From Nostoc sp. CENA543 (GTDB lineage Bacteria; Cyanobacteriota; Cyanobacteriia; Cyanobacteriales; Nostocaceae), in contig NZ_CP023278.1 in NCBI RefSeq assembly GCF_002896875.1, positions 744,001-808,000 of the forward strand: 64,000 nt of DNA. The letters are read 5' to 3'. The translations under genes were made by a program, and so were the position numbers. Under the pieces are notes generated by a model. The model made no database searches. It had not been told where the DNA came from and was given only the letters and a program-made list of their open reading frames with translations. Below, piece by piece: positions 8,615 to 17,813 of the stretch (the stretch's first letter is position 1; every line of letters begins with the position of its first letter).

Positions 8615-10186
8615 TTAACGTTTTTTGATCACTACAGTACCAGCTATCAAATCATGTAGGGCTTGCTTTTTTTGATGTAGCCCGATAATAATAAAACCGA
8701 TAAATAAACCTATAGTGGAAATAGTTTTAAACCAGTAACGGAGGTTGGCCTTAAAGAATGAAATATCATTACCATTGAGGTCAGTAACAGTAATACCTAA
8801 AAGCAGTTTGCCTATAGTTGCTTGTTGTTTAGAAAATGTTTCTAGAACTGTGAAGTAAAGCCAGCAGAGGATCACTGCTAATAATGTAGGAATGACATCT
8901 GGCCCACCTTCAGGTGAATAGGTAGTTAAAAGTGCTGTTAATAACAACAAAACTCCTAAACCGCCAAATGTGCCACCAATACTTCCATAAAGACCACTAA
9001 TACCAGCGTTGTTAGCAGCAGCAGTAGTGCTGTAGGTATAGGCTGAATGTGAGAAGTTGGGAAATGTCAATCCAAAAATGTAGCCTATTGAAGCTCCTAA
9101 AATAGACAGTATTAATAAATCAATACAGTAAGCGACAAAACGCTGCCAAAAGCCGACATATTTTAGAGAAACAGGTGTTTGAGAAATCGGTGTTTGATAA
9201 ACGGGTGTTTGTTGATAATTATTCTGAGAGTTAACAGGAACTTGAGCTGGTTTTTGAGAAAATTTAGGGTTAGAAGTGCGATAGGTGTTTTCTAATTGCG
9301 TAACAATGTTTAAAAGTTCTGCTGTGTCTTTTGGTCGATTTCCAGGAAATGGCGATATCAAATAATCAATTAAATCTGCTAAACCTGGGGAGATTTCTGT
9401 GATGCTATCTCGCCAAATTAACTGTCCGGTGCGAGAATCTTCATGAAAGCAATCAGGGGTTTTACCTGTTAATAAATAAACAAAAGTCCGTCCCAAAGCA
9501 AAAAAATCTGACTGGGGAACAGCTTTCCCATTCATTTGTTCTTGTGGTGTATATCCGGTGGAAATAATCCCTGTAACTTGCTGTCCTGATACTTTGTGGA
9601 TGAAGGTTTGTGTTACCTCTCTTGCTGTCCCGAAGTCAATTAATACTAACTGCCCATCGGGTCTGAGCATGATATTAGGTGGTTTAATGTCACGATGAAA
9701 ATATTGTTGTTGATGAACTTGATGGAGAATTTCTGCTAGTTGTTTCAACCAACGAATAGCCGCCCGTTCGCCAATGGGTTGAAAGTTCCTCCGGATGAGA
9801 TATTCTTCTAAATTCATCCCCTCAATTTTTTCCATCACCAAGCAATGGAGGGGCTGTTGACTATTTCGAGGAAAATAAATGAAGTAGCCGTCTGATTCGA
9901 CTTTGGGAATACCTGGATGCTGTAATTTTTTTAAGACATTGGCTTCCTGCTGAAATAGTTCCACCGCTTTTGGATGGTTGTTATGTAGCACCTTCAAAAT
10001 TTTTTGCTGACCATGATCCTCTACTTCGTAGATAGTACCGAAGCCACTGGGTTTATTGGGGTCACTGAGTAAACGAGCTGCACGATAGCACCCTTCCAAG
10101 AGTAGTTCTGAACCACAACTCTGGCAAAATAGGGCATCGTGTTTGTTTTCTGGTTTGAGGCAATTGGGGTTAATACAGTAGCTCAT
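8615..10186 (-). CDS. Serine/threonine protein kinase with zinc ribbon and RDD membrane domain
   Basis: Three parts are visible in 523 residues. An N-terminal zinc ribbon has four cysteines (CINPNC and CQSC, residues 4-25). A Hanks-type kinase spans ~35-295, with a Gly loop (GFGTIYEV), lysine in ILKVL, catalytic HRDIKPPNIML and the DFGTARE motif. A C-terminal RDD domain (~345-520) has several membrane helices (FWQRFVAYCIDLLILSI start). A Gln/Pro/Thr linker with PVYQTPISQTPVS repeats joins kinase and membrane parts. The kinase should face the cytoplasm; ligand and targets are unknown. Zinc-ribbon kinases are common in filamentous cyanobacteria; the RDD tail is less usual. Confidence 0.9.
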   Translation of the reverse strand: MSYCINPNCLKPENKHDALFCQSCGSELLLEGCYRAARLLSDPNKPSGFGTIYEVEDHGQQKILKVLHNNHPKAVELFQQEANVLKKLQHPGIPKVESDGYFIYFPRNSQQPLHCLVMEKIEGMNLEEYLIRRNFQPIGERAAIRWLKQLAEILHQVHQQQYFHRDIKPPNIMLRPDGQLVLIDFGTAREVTQTFIHKVSGQQVTGIISTGYTPQEQMNGKAVPQSDFFALGRTFVYLLTGKTPDCFHEDSRTGQLIWRDSITEISPGLADLIDYLISPFPGNRPKDTAELLNIVTQLENTYRTSNPKFSQKPAQVPVNSQNNYQQTPVYQTPISQTPVSLKYVGFWQRFVAYCIDLLILSILGASIGYIFGLTFPNFSHSAYTYSTTAAANNAGISGLYGSIGGTFGGLGVLLLLTALLTTYSPEGGPDVIPTLLAVILCWLYFTVLETFSKQQATIGKLLLGITVTDLNGNDISFFKANLRYWFKTISTIGLFIGFIIIGLHQKKQALHDLIAGTVVIKKR

Positions 10187-10360
10187 TGATAGCTACGGAA
10201 ATGGGTATTTTATACCAATATACAATTCCTATGGGCGATCGCTGCTACTTACCAGATAAATTTTTACCCTGATTAGGGGTGTAAGGGTGTGAGGGTGTAG
10301 GGGTTTAAAAATACTCAAACCCCTGAAAACCTGCTGTCCTGCTTGGATTTTGAATTTTGA

Positions 10361-10579
10361 TTAAACTCTAGATGTTGGCTTTAAAAATAACCAGGCTACA
10401 AAGAAAGTGGCGGCTGTAAATAGTTGTGTCAAATCCAATGCAGATAGATAGCCATCGGCAAAGGAAGCGATACTGCGATCAGTAATACCAAACACCCAAG
10501 AGGAAAGGCCAAACAGCCAAATCCCATTCTTGAGATTACCTAGAAATTCCTTAGAGTCTGACTGTGGCTGGTCTTTCAT
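10361..10579 (-). CDS. Small two-helix membrane protein
   Basis: The 72-residue product starts at MKDQPQSDSKEF; AAGGAG lies nine bases before this ATG, which favours it over the longer frame from 10609. Two hydrophobic stretches (GIWLFGLSSWVFGI and LFTAATFFVAWLFL) suggest a small membrane protein. No family is recognised. It stands alone between the kinase gene and divergent uvsE. Confidence 0.55.
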   Translation of the reverse strand: MKDQPQSDSKEFLGNLKNGIWLFGLSSWVFGITDRSIASFADGYLSALDLTQLFTAATFFVAWLFLKPTSRV

Positions 10580-10855
10580 GCTCCTCTGCTCCTTTGCTAG
10601 AAAAGTCACTGATTTCTGAACAATGTTTGCTACCTTGAATTGCTGGAAACTCCTGACACTCGATTTATACCTATATTAATAAATATTTCACTAACTTGAC
10701 AGCACTGCCAAAAGATACATATCTAAATCTTGACATTCTGCCTTTGGTTCTGTTTAGTTCACAGTGGTAAAATCCACACAAAATCAGGCTTGAGATACTC
10801 CACACTCATCGAGAAAATTCAGTTAAATGAGAAGGTGGTAAGTAATGACAGATCA

Positions 10856-11803
10856 ATGGCTGCAATCGAGTTAAATAATTTGTCCCAGACAGCAAAGTTA
10901 AACCCAAAGACTAAGCCAGAATTAGGATTAGTTTGCATTACTGTGGATAAACAAGTCCGCTTTCGGACAATGACGCGCACATACTACTTAAAACTCAATT
11001 TGACTCAGCGCGAAGCTGCTTTGCAAGAAATTTATCAACATAATTTACAGCGTTTACATGATGCCTTATCTTTTTGCGAAGCCAACAAGATTCGACTGTA
11101 TCGAATGTCTTCGGCTTTGTTTCCTCTGAGTGACATAGAAGACGAAATCGGCGCAAATATTTTAGAAACAATGAGTGCTGATTTAAGTAAAATCGGAGCA
11201 AAAGCTCAACAATTAAACATCAGAATGGTACTGCATCCAGACCAATATGTAGTCCTGAGTTCTGATTCTCCGAAAGTGGTAGAAACGAGTATCAAAATTT
11301 TAGCCAGACACGCCCGTAACCTCGATTTACTCGGCTTACCTTGTTCACCTTGGTCATTAATGAATATTCATGGCGGTAAATCCCAACGTAGCCAACAATT
11401 AGTTAAAGTCATCAGCGAATTACCCACCAACATCAAAAACCGTTTAACACTAGAAAATGATGAATACGCCTACAGTGCCGCAGAAATTTTAGCAGTTTGC
11501 CAACAAGCTCAAATCCCAATGGTATTTGATGCCCATCATCATATTTGCCATGAAAAACTAGACAGTTACAATCATCCCAGCACAGAAGCTATGTTTTACG
11601 CCGCCAGGGAAACCTGGACACATCCAGACTGGCAACTAGTCCACATTTCCAACGGTGAACAAACATTCAACGACAGAAAACACAGTGATCTAATTACCGC
11701 CATGCCCAATATTTACCACCAAGCACCCTGGATAGAAATTGAAGCCAAACAAAAAGAAGTTGCAATTTCACATCTGCGCTCATGGTGGGTTATGGGACAA
11801 TAG
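10856..11803 (+). CDS. uvsE: UV DNA damage endonuclease
   Basis: UvsE/UvdE nicks DNA 5' to UV photoproducts and starts alternative excision repair. It is a TIM barrel with bound metals. Family marks are ELGLVCITV near the start, YRMSSALFPLSD, RMVLHPDQYVVL, NIHGGKSQ, LENDEYAYS, MVFDAHHHICH, HISNGE and EIEAKQKE; these contain the His, Glu and Asp metal ligands and the conserved Lys. The frame is open back to 10730, but those ~42 residues are not family-like, so I chose ATG 10856 (MAAIELNN). The length is then 315 residues, normal for the family. Monocistronic. Confidence 0.9.
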   Translation: MAAIELNNLSQTAKLNPKTKPELGLVCITVDKQVRFRTMTRTYYLKLNLTQREAALQEIYQHNLQRLHDALSFCEANKIRLYRMSSALFPLSDIEDEIGANILETMSADLSKIGAKAQQLNIRMVLHPDQYVVLSSDSPKVVETSIKILARHARNLDLLGLPCSPWSLMNIHGGKSQRSQQLVKVISELPTNIKNRLTLENDEYAYSAAEILAVCQQAQIPMVFDAHHHICHEKLDSYNHPSTEAMFYAARETWTHPDWQLVHISNGEQTFNDRKHSDLITAMPNIYHQAPWIEIEAKQKEVAISHLRSWWVMGQ

Positions 11804-11886
11804 TTTCAACCTTAAACACTCTCTGCGCCTTTGCGCCTACCGCAAGCGGAACGCCAAGGGCGAATGCGCGAAATAAAATTTAGACT

Positions 11887-13485
11887 ATGGCGATCGCAAT
11901 CGATTTTGGTACAAGTAACACAGTCATTGCCCGTTGGAATCCCGTAACCCAACAGCCCCAAACCCTGGCCCTACCTGGCTTATCCATCCAACAAAGCCTC
12001 AACCCCCCACTAATTCCCAGCCTATTATATGTAGAAGATGCCAACCAAGGTAAAATCATAGTAGGGCAACAAGTGCGCGATCGCGGTCTTGACCTCAAAA
12101 GCGACACCAGATTTTTCCGCAGCTTCAAACGGGGAATCGGTTCAGATATCCAAGGTTTCCTCCCAGAAATCGACGGACAAACCATCACCTTTGAACAGGT
12201 AGGACAATGGTTTCTCACCCAAGTCATTGAACAACTCGCACCGCTAGAAGGCGGGTTAGATTCCCTCGTTTTAACTGTTCCCGTAGATAGCTTTGAAGCT
12301 TATCGCTATTGGCTAGGTAAAGTATGCCTTGCCTTACCCGTCGAACAGGTGCGGATGCTAGACGAACCGACAGCCGCCGCTTTAGGCTACGGTTTAGGGG
12401 AGGCAGAAAATTTGTTAGTGATTGATTTTGGCGGTGGTACTTTAGATTTATCCTTAGTGCAGTTAAATAAAAGTAGCCAAGCCAACACTAAGCCTGTGGG
12501 TTTTCTCCTCAAGTGGGGCAATAAATCCTTAGCTGAAGACTCCAAACAAAAAGTCAAAACCGCCCGTGTGTTAGCTAAAGCCGGGCAGAATTTAGGCGGT
12601 ACAGATATTGATAATTGGTTGGTAGATTACTTTGCCAAAAACCAAGGTTTAGCCGTTAGTCCCTTAACCATCAGACTAGCAGAGAAAGTCAAGATTCAAC
12701 TATCTAGCCAAAACCAAGCCAGCGAAGTTTATTTTGATGATGAAAACTTTGAAAGCTACGAACTAGAATTAAACCGCGACACCTTAGACAATATTCTCAA
12801 AGAACACGCCTTTTTTGAGCAATTAGATGAGTCAATGACGAATCTATTGCAGCAAGCGCGCCGCCAAGGCATTGAACTTGCAGATATTAACGCTGTGTTG
12901 TTAGTAGGTGGCACTGTACAACTACCAGCAGTGCAGACATGGGTAAGGCAATATTTCCCAGCCGAAAAGATTCGTTGTGAACGTCCTTTTGAAGCGATCG
13001 CCCAAGGTGCATTGCAACTATCCCAAGGCGTAGAAATCAAAGATTTTCTCTATCATAGTTATGGTGTGCGGTATTGGGATCGCCGTAACCAACGCCATAA
13101 TTGGCATCCGATTATTAAAGCCGGACAAGCTTACCCCATGACTCAGCCTGTAGAATTATACTTGGGTGCTTCTTTAGAGAATCAGCCCAGTATTGAGTTA
13201 ATTATTGGTGAACTCGGTGCAGAAACAGGCGGGACAGAAGTATATTTTGATGGCGATCGCTTAATTACCCGTCGCTTAGATAGCGGTGTCACCAGCGTTA
13301 AACCCCTAAATGATCAAGAGGGTGCCAGAACTATTGCCCAACTTACACCCCCAGGGTTTCCGGGGAGCGATCGCATTAAAATTTTATTTCAGGTTGATCA
13401 GCAAAGGTTTTTACGCATCACCGTTGAGGATTTATTAACCAGTGAAACTCTCTTAGAAAATCAACTCGTTGCCCAGTTGAGCTAA
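11887..13485 (+). CDS. Hsp70 (DnaK)-like ATPase
   Basis: The N-terminal ~380 residues form an Hsp70/actin-type ATPase. The phosphate-1 motif is AIDFGTSNTVIA, phosphate-2 is VIDFGGGTLDLSLV (near 180) and the adenosine motif is VLLVGGTVQLPAVQ (near 340). DEPTAAALGYGL is also present. The C-terminal ~150 residues are shorter and more diverged than the DnaK substrate domain, without the usual helical lid and without a DnaK-type C-terminal tail. At 532 residues it is a non-canonical Hsp70 as found in many cyanobacteria; client proteins are unknown. No dnaJ or grpE lies nearby. Confidence 0.9.
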   Translation: MAIAIDFGTSNTVIARWNPVTQQPQTLALPGLSIQQSLNPPLIPSLLYVEDANQGKIIVGQQVRDRGLDLKSDTRFFRSFKRGIGSDIQGFLPEIDGQTITFEQVGQWFLTQVIEQLAPLEGGLDSLVLTVPVDSFEAYRYWLGKVCLALPVEQVRMLDEPTAAALGYGLGEAENLLVIDFGGGTLDLSLVQLNKSSQANTKPVGFLLKWGNKSLAEDSKQKVKTARVLAKAGQNLGGTDIDNWLVDYFAKNQGLAVSPLTIRLAEKVKIQLSSQNQASEVYFDDENFESYELELNRDTLDNILKEHAFFEQLDESMTNLLQQARRQGIELADINAVLLVGGTVQLPAVQTWVRQYFPAEKIRCERPFEAIAQGALQLSQGVEIKDFLYHSYGVRYWDRRNQRHNWHPIIKAGQAYPMTQPVELYLGASLENQPSIELIIGELGAETGGTEVYFDGDRLITRRLDSGVTSVKPLNDQEGARTIAQLTPPGFPGSDRIKILFQVDQQRFLRITVEDLLTSETLLENQLVAQLS

Positions 13486-13690
13486 AAAACACTACAGCAC
13501 ATCTCCAGACATTAGTTTTTTCACCCAGCCAGTCTAAGCGTTGGAAGTGGATTCTTGATGCTGGGATGTTTTTTCAACTCTTGCATAATATTAGCCCCTG
13601 ATTTTGATGCCATCATTTCTCAGAAAAATTCTCTTAAGACTACTTGACACAACCAAGGGATAACCTGCTATATTAATAAAGTCGAAACGT

Positions 13691-13762
13691 TGGGGCGTCG
13701 CCAAGTGGTAAGGCAGCGGGTTTTGGTCCCGCCATCCCTAGGTTCGAATCCTAGCGCCCCAG
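13691..13762 (+). tRNA. tRNA-Gln (anticodon UUG)
   Basis: The 72-nt cloverleaf has acceptor strands TGGGGCG and CGCCCCA, discriminator G, anticodon stem GCGGG/CCCGC with loop TTTTGGT (anticodon TTG), and T arm CCTAGGTTCGAATCCTAG. CCA is not encoded. Confidence 0.95.
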
Positions 13763-14423
13763 TTTAATTTAAGCTCTATAACTTGGCAACCATCACCTCT
13801 TTTTATCCTTAATTAACTTTTGAAGCTGAACAGAACATAAGCAAAGTTGAAACTAACCTAATGTAGATATATATCCGTTCAGATTAATTCATCAGCGATA
13901 TCTCCACACTAGCGTATTTACATATAATCAATTGGCTAACTACCCGTTTTTATCTGAGGTATTTGGAGCAATACCAAAAGCGTTGAAGTTGAAAAGCCTT
14001 GGTAGCTGTAGCCATACTCTACATAGCAAACCAAGACTCTAAATAATGCTCAAGTATTCATACCAAATTGGGAGAGGTAGTATTTTTTGAACTTCTGGAA
14101 TAGCCTATAAATCTCAGCGTTCAATCCAAAATCCACAATCCAAAATTGGTATGAGTTGCTTTAATGTATCCACATTTTTTTAGGTTCAATTAATGTTGAT
14201 AAACTTAATAGTTATGGAATTTGATCATTAACTACATTAGAATTTCCGTATAAAGGAATACTTTGTTCGATTACTTTATTACGTATTTGCTGGAGACGTT
14301 TTTCCAATCCGGGTTTGCTGTTAATATCTTGCCAATAAAGAAAATCCATAAAGTCTAACACTTGTTTTTGTTTATCTTGCGTAAGAGAACCCCACTTTTT
14401 TAATAGTTCCTGTTCTGAAATCA
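13763..14423. other. Intergenic region with a palindromic element
   Basis: From 13763 to 14211 no gene is seen. The only recognisable content is the ATACCAA-type element at 14060-14152. The rest is AT-rich sequence without clear structure, up to the small reverse-strand gene ending at 14212. Confidence 0.4.
14060..14152. mobile_element. MITE-like element, ATACCAA-ended, short copy
   Basis: The 93-bp unit begins ATACCAAATTGG and ends CCAAAATTGGTAT. It contains TTCTGGAATAGCCTA and a run of CCAAAATC repeats near its right end. The element at 60930-61100 has the same ends, the CCAAAATC-type run and the GGAATAGCCTA core in reverse orientation, so the two are copies of one family. Confidence 0.6.
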
Positions 14424-14424
14424 T
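14212..14424 (-). CDS. Small DUF2281-like (antitoxin-like) protein
   Basis: The product (about 70 residues from MISEQELLKKW) has the pattern LLKKWGSLTQDKQKQVLDFM followed by DFLYWQ, like DUF2281/VapB-type small proteins, which often act as antitoxins. The frame is open from a GTG at 14487, but the extra N-terminal residues do not fit the family. No toxin gene lies next to it: the flanks are non-coding. Function is inferred only from the short motif. Confidence 0.5.
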   Translation of the reverse strand: MISEQELLKKWGSLTQDKQKQVLDFMDFLYWQDINSKPGLEKRLQQIRNKVIEQSIPLYGNSNVVNDQIP

Positions 14425-14487
14425 CAGCCGCATCCACATTATTCTTGAATTATTGCACCTTGATAAAAATTCTGTCACAATTTTCAC

Positions 14488-14900
14488 TCTATTATTCAGA
14501 GCTTACTTGTAACAGATTTTTGGGAACTAGAGTCATTATTAGTTATTTTACCTGAAATCGCATCTCATATTACCACTATTTATAGTCGGCTAAAATTACG
14601 CCCATTTTAGTGGCATTATAAAAATATAAGTCAATTTCTTTTGTATTTTTCATTTGGATGCTATCAGCAAGTTCATCTACTAAAAAAACACATAAAATTT
14701 ATTTGACTATATATATTGATGTGCATTATGAAGTTATATTTTTTGTTACTTAAATTATATAAAGATGTATCGATTAGCTGTTATATAAAAATTAGATTAT
14801 TCATAATCTTCTCATCGTATTTTAATGAAGTGATGATAAACATGATTTAATCATAAATGCCTAACTTTTTGGCAATTACAATATTTTCTAACATGGACTT
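14488..14900. other. AT-rich non-coding region
   Basis: I see no open frame, RNA gene or clear repeat in this stretch, which is strongly AT-rich. Confidence 0.4.
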
Positions 14901-15356
14901 TTATCGTAACTTGTCTTGGGAAATCACTTTAGTTAAACTCTCAACTTTAGCCCTATGACATAGCGCAAGCCGTTTGCGACAGTAGCCAGATTGAGATATA
15001 CGTAATTTTCTGGCGGTTGTTAATTTAGGTTTTACAAATCTTGAAGCATCTGTGACTGAATGATGGTTAGCACTAGTAGGACTGTGATTTGTAGAAACAG
15101 CATACATATTCTTGGTTGTTTCTTCTGATGCTTGTAGTTCGACTTGATGTTTAGTGACATCGAAATTTTTTGGTAGAGATTTTTGGTGTGGCGATTGTTG
15201 AGTTCTATGAACTGCCGCACCTAAGCCAAACATTCCTGCACCAATCGCAAGCATAGTGTATCTGCCAAGGTACTGAACTGCCAAGTATCCACAACTTACC
15301 GCAGCGACTGTTAAAATAATACCTGCAAAGGTATTTTTCCATATATATTTTTTCAT
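14901..15356 (-). CDS. Hypothetical protein with N-terminal membrane helices and basic tail
   Basis: The 151-residue protein has two hydrophobic stretches at the start (TFAGIILTVAAVSCGYLAVQ and YTMLAIGAGMFGLGAAV). A polar, Ser/Thr/His-rich middle and a basic C-terminus (KPKLTTARKLRISQ, YCRKRLALCHRAK) follow. No family is recognised. It is flanked by AT-rich non-coding DNA on both sides. Codon use is plausible, but the gene could be a lineage-specific orphan. Confidence 0.5.
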   Translation of the reverse strand: MKKYIWKNTFAGIILTVAAVSCGYLAVQYLGRYTMLAIGAGMFGLGAAVHRTQQSPHQKSLPKNFDVTKHQVELQASEETTKNMYAVSTNHSPTSANHHSVTDASRFVKPKLTTARKLRISQSGYCRKRLALCHRAKVESLTKVISQDKLR

Positions 15357-15816
15357 GCGGCCTCCCCAAAACTTTGCGGATACATTGTTGGCTAACTCTG
15401 TTCAGAAATACTTTCTGCATTAACGGACATATAGATAACTTTCAACTCAATAATCTAAACTTTTATCAAGTATTGTGAAAATTGGTTGAGATTACTTTAG
15501 TTTATTACATACCAGGAACAAAATCTCGTCAGCCTCTTTTATCCTACTATCTAATTCAGCCTCTGCAATAAAATCATCATCTACTTCACCCCCTGTTTTA
15601 CTGTCGAAAAGTAACTTTTCTCAATGAATCAACTCTCAAGCGAAACGCTATTATGACATAGTTATTTTTTCTCACTGATTTAGTTAATTTTTAGGGTGTA
15701 ATTTAATTGTTGAGGTAGTAGTAAAAAAGTGTGCTTTTCCACCTTATAATAGTTAAAAATGCGGTTCATAACTATCTACCTCGCCAATTTACAAACCAGC
15801 GCAATTTTCTAGAAAA
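15357..15816. other. Non-coding region between two reverse-strand genes
   Basis: No gene or RNA is recognised in these 460 bases. They presumably hold the promoter of the 14901-15356 gene. Confidence 0.35.
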
Positions 15817-17157
15817 TTACGCGATAATTGTCTCTAATGTCTCTTCTATATTCGTCTCATCCCTCACTTTGAAATAATAGTAAAGATTGGCAACTGTTAG
15901 ATGAGATGCCTGTTGCAAATTCTTAGGAACTAATATTTTGTGACCCGTAATATGAGCTTGTTGGTTGATATAAACCTCATATTCCTGACGTAAAACAGGC
16001 TTGAACATAAATATCAGTTGATCCAGCAGAGAATAAAAATGAGACTTTTCAGCTAAATCTTCATAGGCTATTTGTTCGGGTGGCACTGATGTATCAGTTA
16101 CAGATTGATTACTATTCCAACACTCTGTAAACTCTGAACTGTTACTCTCGTTACTAGCTAAAAGTTCCAATTCTTTAGCTGTCAATGAACGTATCCAATC
16201 AATGCGCGCCTGCCATATTTCCAAAATAGCTAAATCGTGTTTACAAATGCGGCTAATTTCGGGAAAGAGAAAATTAAGCTCGTCGTATGATTCACAATTG
16301 CTAATTACTGTACAGGTATGTTCTTTAATTTGATCCCGTAGATAAGATAGGCGATCGCTCACAGCTACCATCTCATTTTGCAATTGATATGTGATGACAA
16401 TTGCTTGCTCAACTGCCCAAGCACATTCAAGTCTGCGGAGTTGACCTGGTGCAGAAGTTTGCTCTAATAGCTGAGGACTCATATAATAAGCTAAGGCCTC
16501 AAGCAAAATTTCCCTAGCACTATCGATTTCAGCATTTCTTTGATGACTATCTCGTAATTTTAATGCTGAGTGTAAAATATTAAGTGCCTTGAGTAATAGT
16601 TTATATGCCTTGACTAGAACTATACGATGCTTGTCAAACTCAATGTTTTCGGCTACTTCCTTGACAATTTGCCGTACTTCTATGCCTTGATATTTGAAAG
16701 CTTGTTGCAAATCGATAAAGCCGTCTTTAACTTCTAGATGTATTTGCTCAACTTCTTTTTTGAGTTTGAGTATCTGTTGCAAATTGACTGCTTCTAATGC
16801 CACATTTGATGTCTTACTCAACTCAATCATAGCTGTAGTTGTTTGCAAAACTTCTATATTTATTCGCAGTGACTGTAAGCCTGTTTGTAAACGAATATTC
16901 TGCTGATTTCTGGCGTAGAAAGCTTGATGCTTTTGTACGGTATTTTCCCCTAAAATTGCTCCTGTCATCAGGAATTGAATTGGTACAGTCAAGGGAGATA
17001 AGGGACAACTATCCACTAAAGCACCGATAGCAGGGGCAAACAAGCCTTCAGATGCGGTGTCACGTACTATGCCGATGGAGATTCCATTACTAAGTATTTC
17101 TACGTATTTACCAGCTTCCAGACTAGCTTTAATAGATGGTGTAAATTCAAACAGCAT
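15817..17157 (-). CDS. Large helical protein of unknown function, downstream of the dynamin-like gene
   Basis: The 446-residue product is mostly predicted helix. Residues ~60-200 include a long coiled-coil-like stretch (NLQQILKLKKEVEQIHLEV, DGFIDLQQAFKYQG). Residues ~25-70 (GISIGIVRDTASEGLFAPAIG, LTVPIQFLMTGAILG) are glycine-rich and mildly hydrophobic and could touch a membrane. The C-terminal half has many Leu/Glu helices and a Ser/Asn linker near 345. No catalytic motif is visible. It lies ~650 bp downstream of the TerB-dynamin gene on the same strand with a MITE between. A functional link is a guess from proximity and from the membrane-remodelling character of the neighbour. Confidence 0.65.
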   Translation of the reverse strand: MLFEFTPSIKASLEAGKYVEILSNGISIGIVRDTASEGLFAPAIGALVDSCPLSPLTVPIQFLMTGAILGENTVQKHQAFYARNQQNIRLQTGLQSLRINIEVLQTTTAMIELSKTSNVALEAVNLQQILKLKKEVEQIHLEVKDGFIDLQQAFKYQGIEVRQIVKEVAENIEFDKHRIVLVKAYKLLLKALNILHSALKLRDSHQRNAEIDSAREILLEALAYYMSPQLLEQTSAPGQLRRLECAWAVEQAIVITYQLQNEMVAVSDRLSYLRDQIKEHTCTVISNCESYDELNFLFPEISRICKHDLAILEIWQARIDWIRSLTAKELELLASNESNSSEFTECWNSNQSVTDTSVPPEQIAYEDLAEKSHFYSLLDQLIFMFKPVLRQEYEVYINQQAHITGHKILVPKNLQQASHLTVANLYYYFKVRDETNIEETLETIIA

Positions 17158-17813
17158 ACTTTACTCTGTAAAAAGGTAGATATTGCACCTAAACGGAAGA
17201 ACCCTGAAGAAGCAAGCAGTATAAAACTACGACAATAGATTCATAAAATAGTCATTCACACAAATAAATACCTCAGTATTACTACTAGATTAACCTCATT
17301 TCTACTTAATATATAGAGGCTTCTGCCAATTTAATTTGAAATTATGTTTAATCTCAATTCACAATGGAGTAACTTCAGCTACGTTAGTACAGCCTTTCAT
17401 AGAGAAGAGCGCAATTCGCAATTTTCCTGGTTAAAGTACAAATAACTATAATTAAACGTAGCTTTAGCTTGTTTGCGGTAGAATGCGCGGATAAATTTGT
17501 ACCTCAGCAGACTAGGAAAGGCTATATTTTTCAGGATTTGAATAAATTGGTCTTCAATTATATGAAATGTGTTTTAAGAAATAGCAATAAGAATACTGAT
17601 TCCTACTTAAAAATTAGCAGTTATTTTGTATTTTTGTAAAATTGTTGAAATTTACTAAAATATGTAACGATTAAGTATATAAATAGAAAATATGACAATT
17701 TTATACAGATAAAATTGCTAAACAAACAGTGCTATAATAAAGACTCAGTACACATTTTATGTTTGGTTTCTGATTCTCTGTTTCTCCGTCAACCTCCAGG
17801 GAAGCAATGCCAG
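17158..17813. other. Non-coding region with a MITE-like element
   Basis: These ~650 bases lack a gene. The palindromic element at 17388-17526 lies in the middle. The remainder is AT-rich. Confidence 0.4.
17388..17526. mobile_element. MITE-like element, copy A of the AGCCTTTC family
   Basis: Ends TACAGCCTTTCATAG and CTAGGAAAGGCTATA are imperfect inverted repeats. The interior AAAGTACAAATAACTATAAT, TTTAGCTTGTTTGCGGTAG and TTTGTACCTCAGCAGACTA match the element at 22098-22243 in the same order and orientation, so these are two copies of one mobile sequence. Confidence 0.65.

Noticed and set aside
15032-15420. Alternative reverse-strand frames overlapping the 14901-15356 gene
   Set aside because: Shorter, without membrane pattern or start context; the 151-codon frame is the better candidate.
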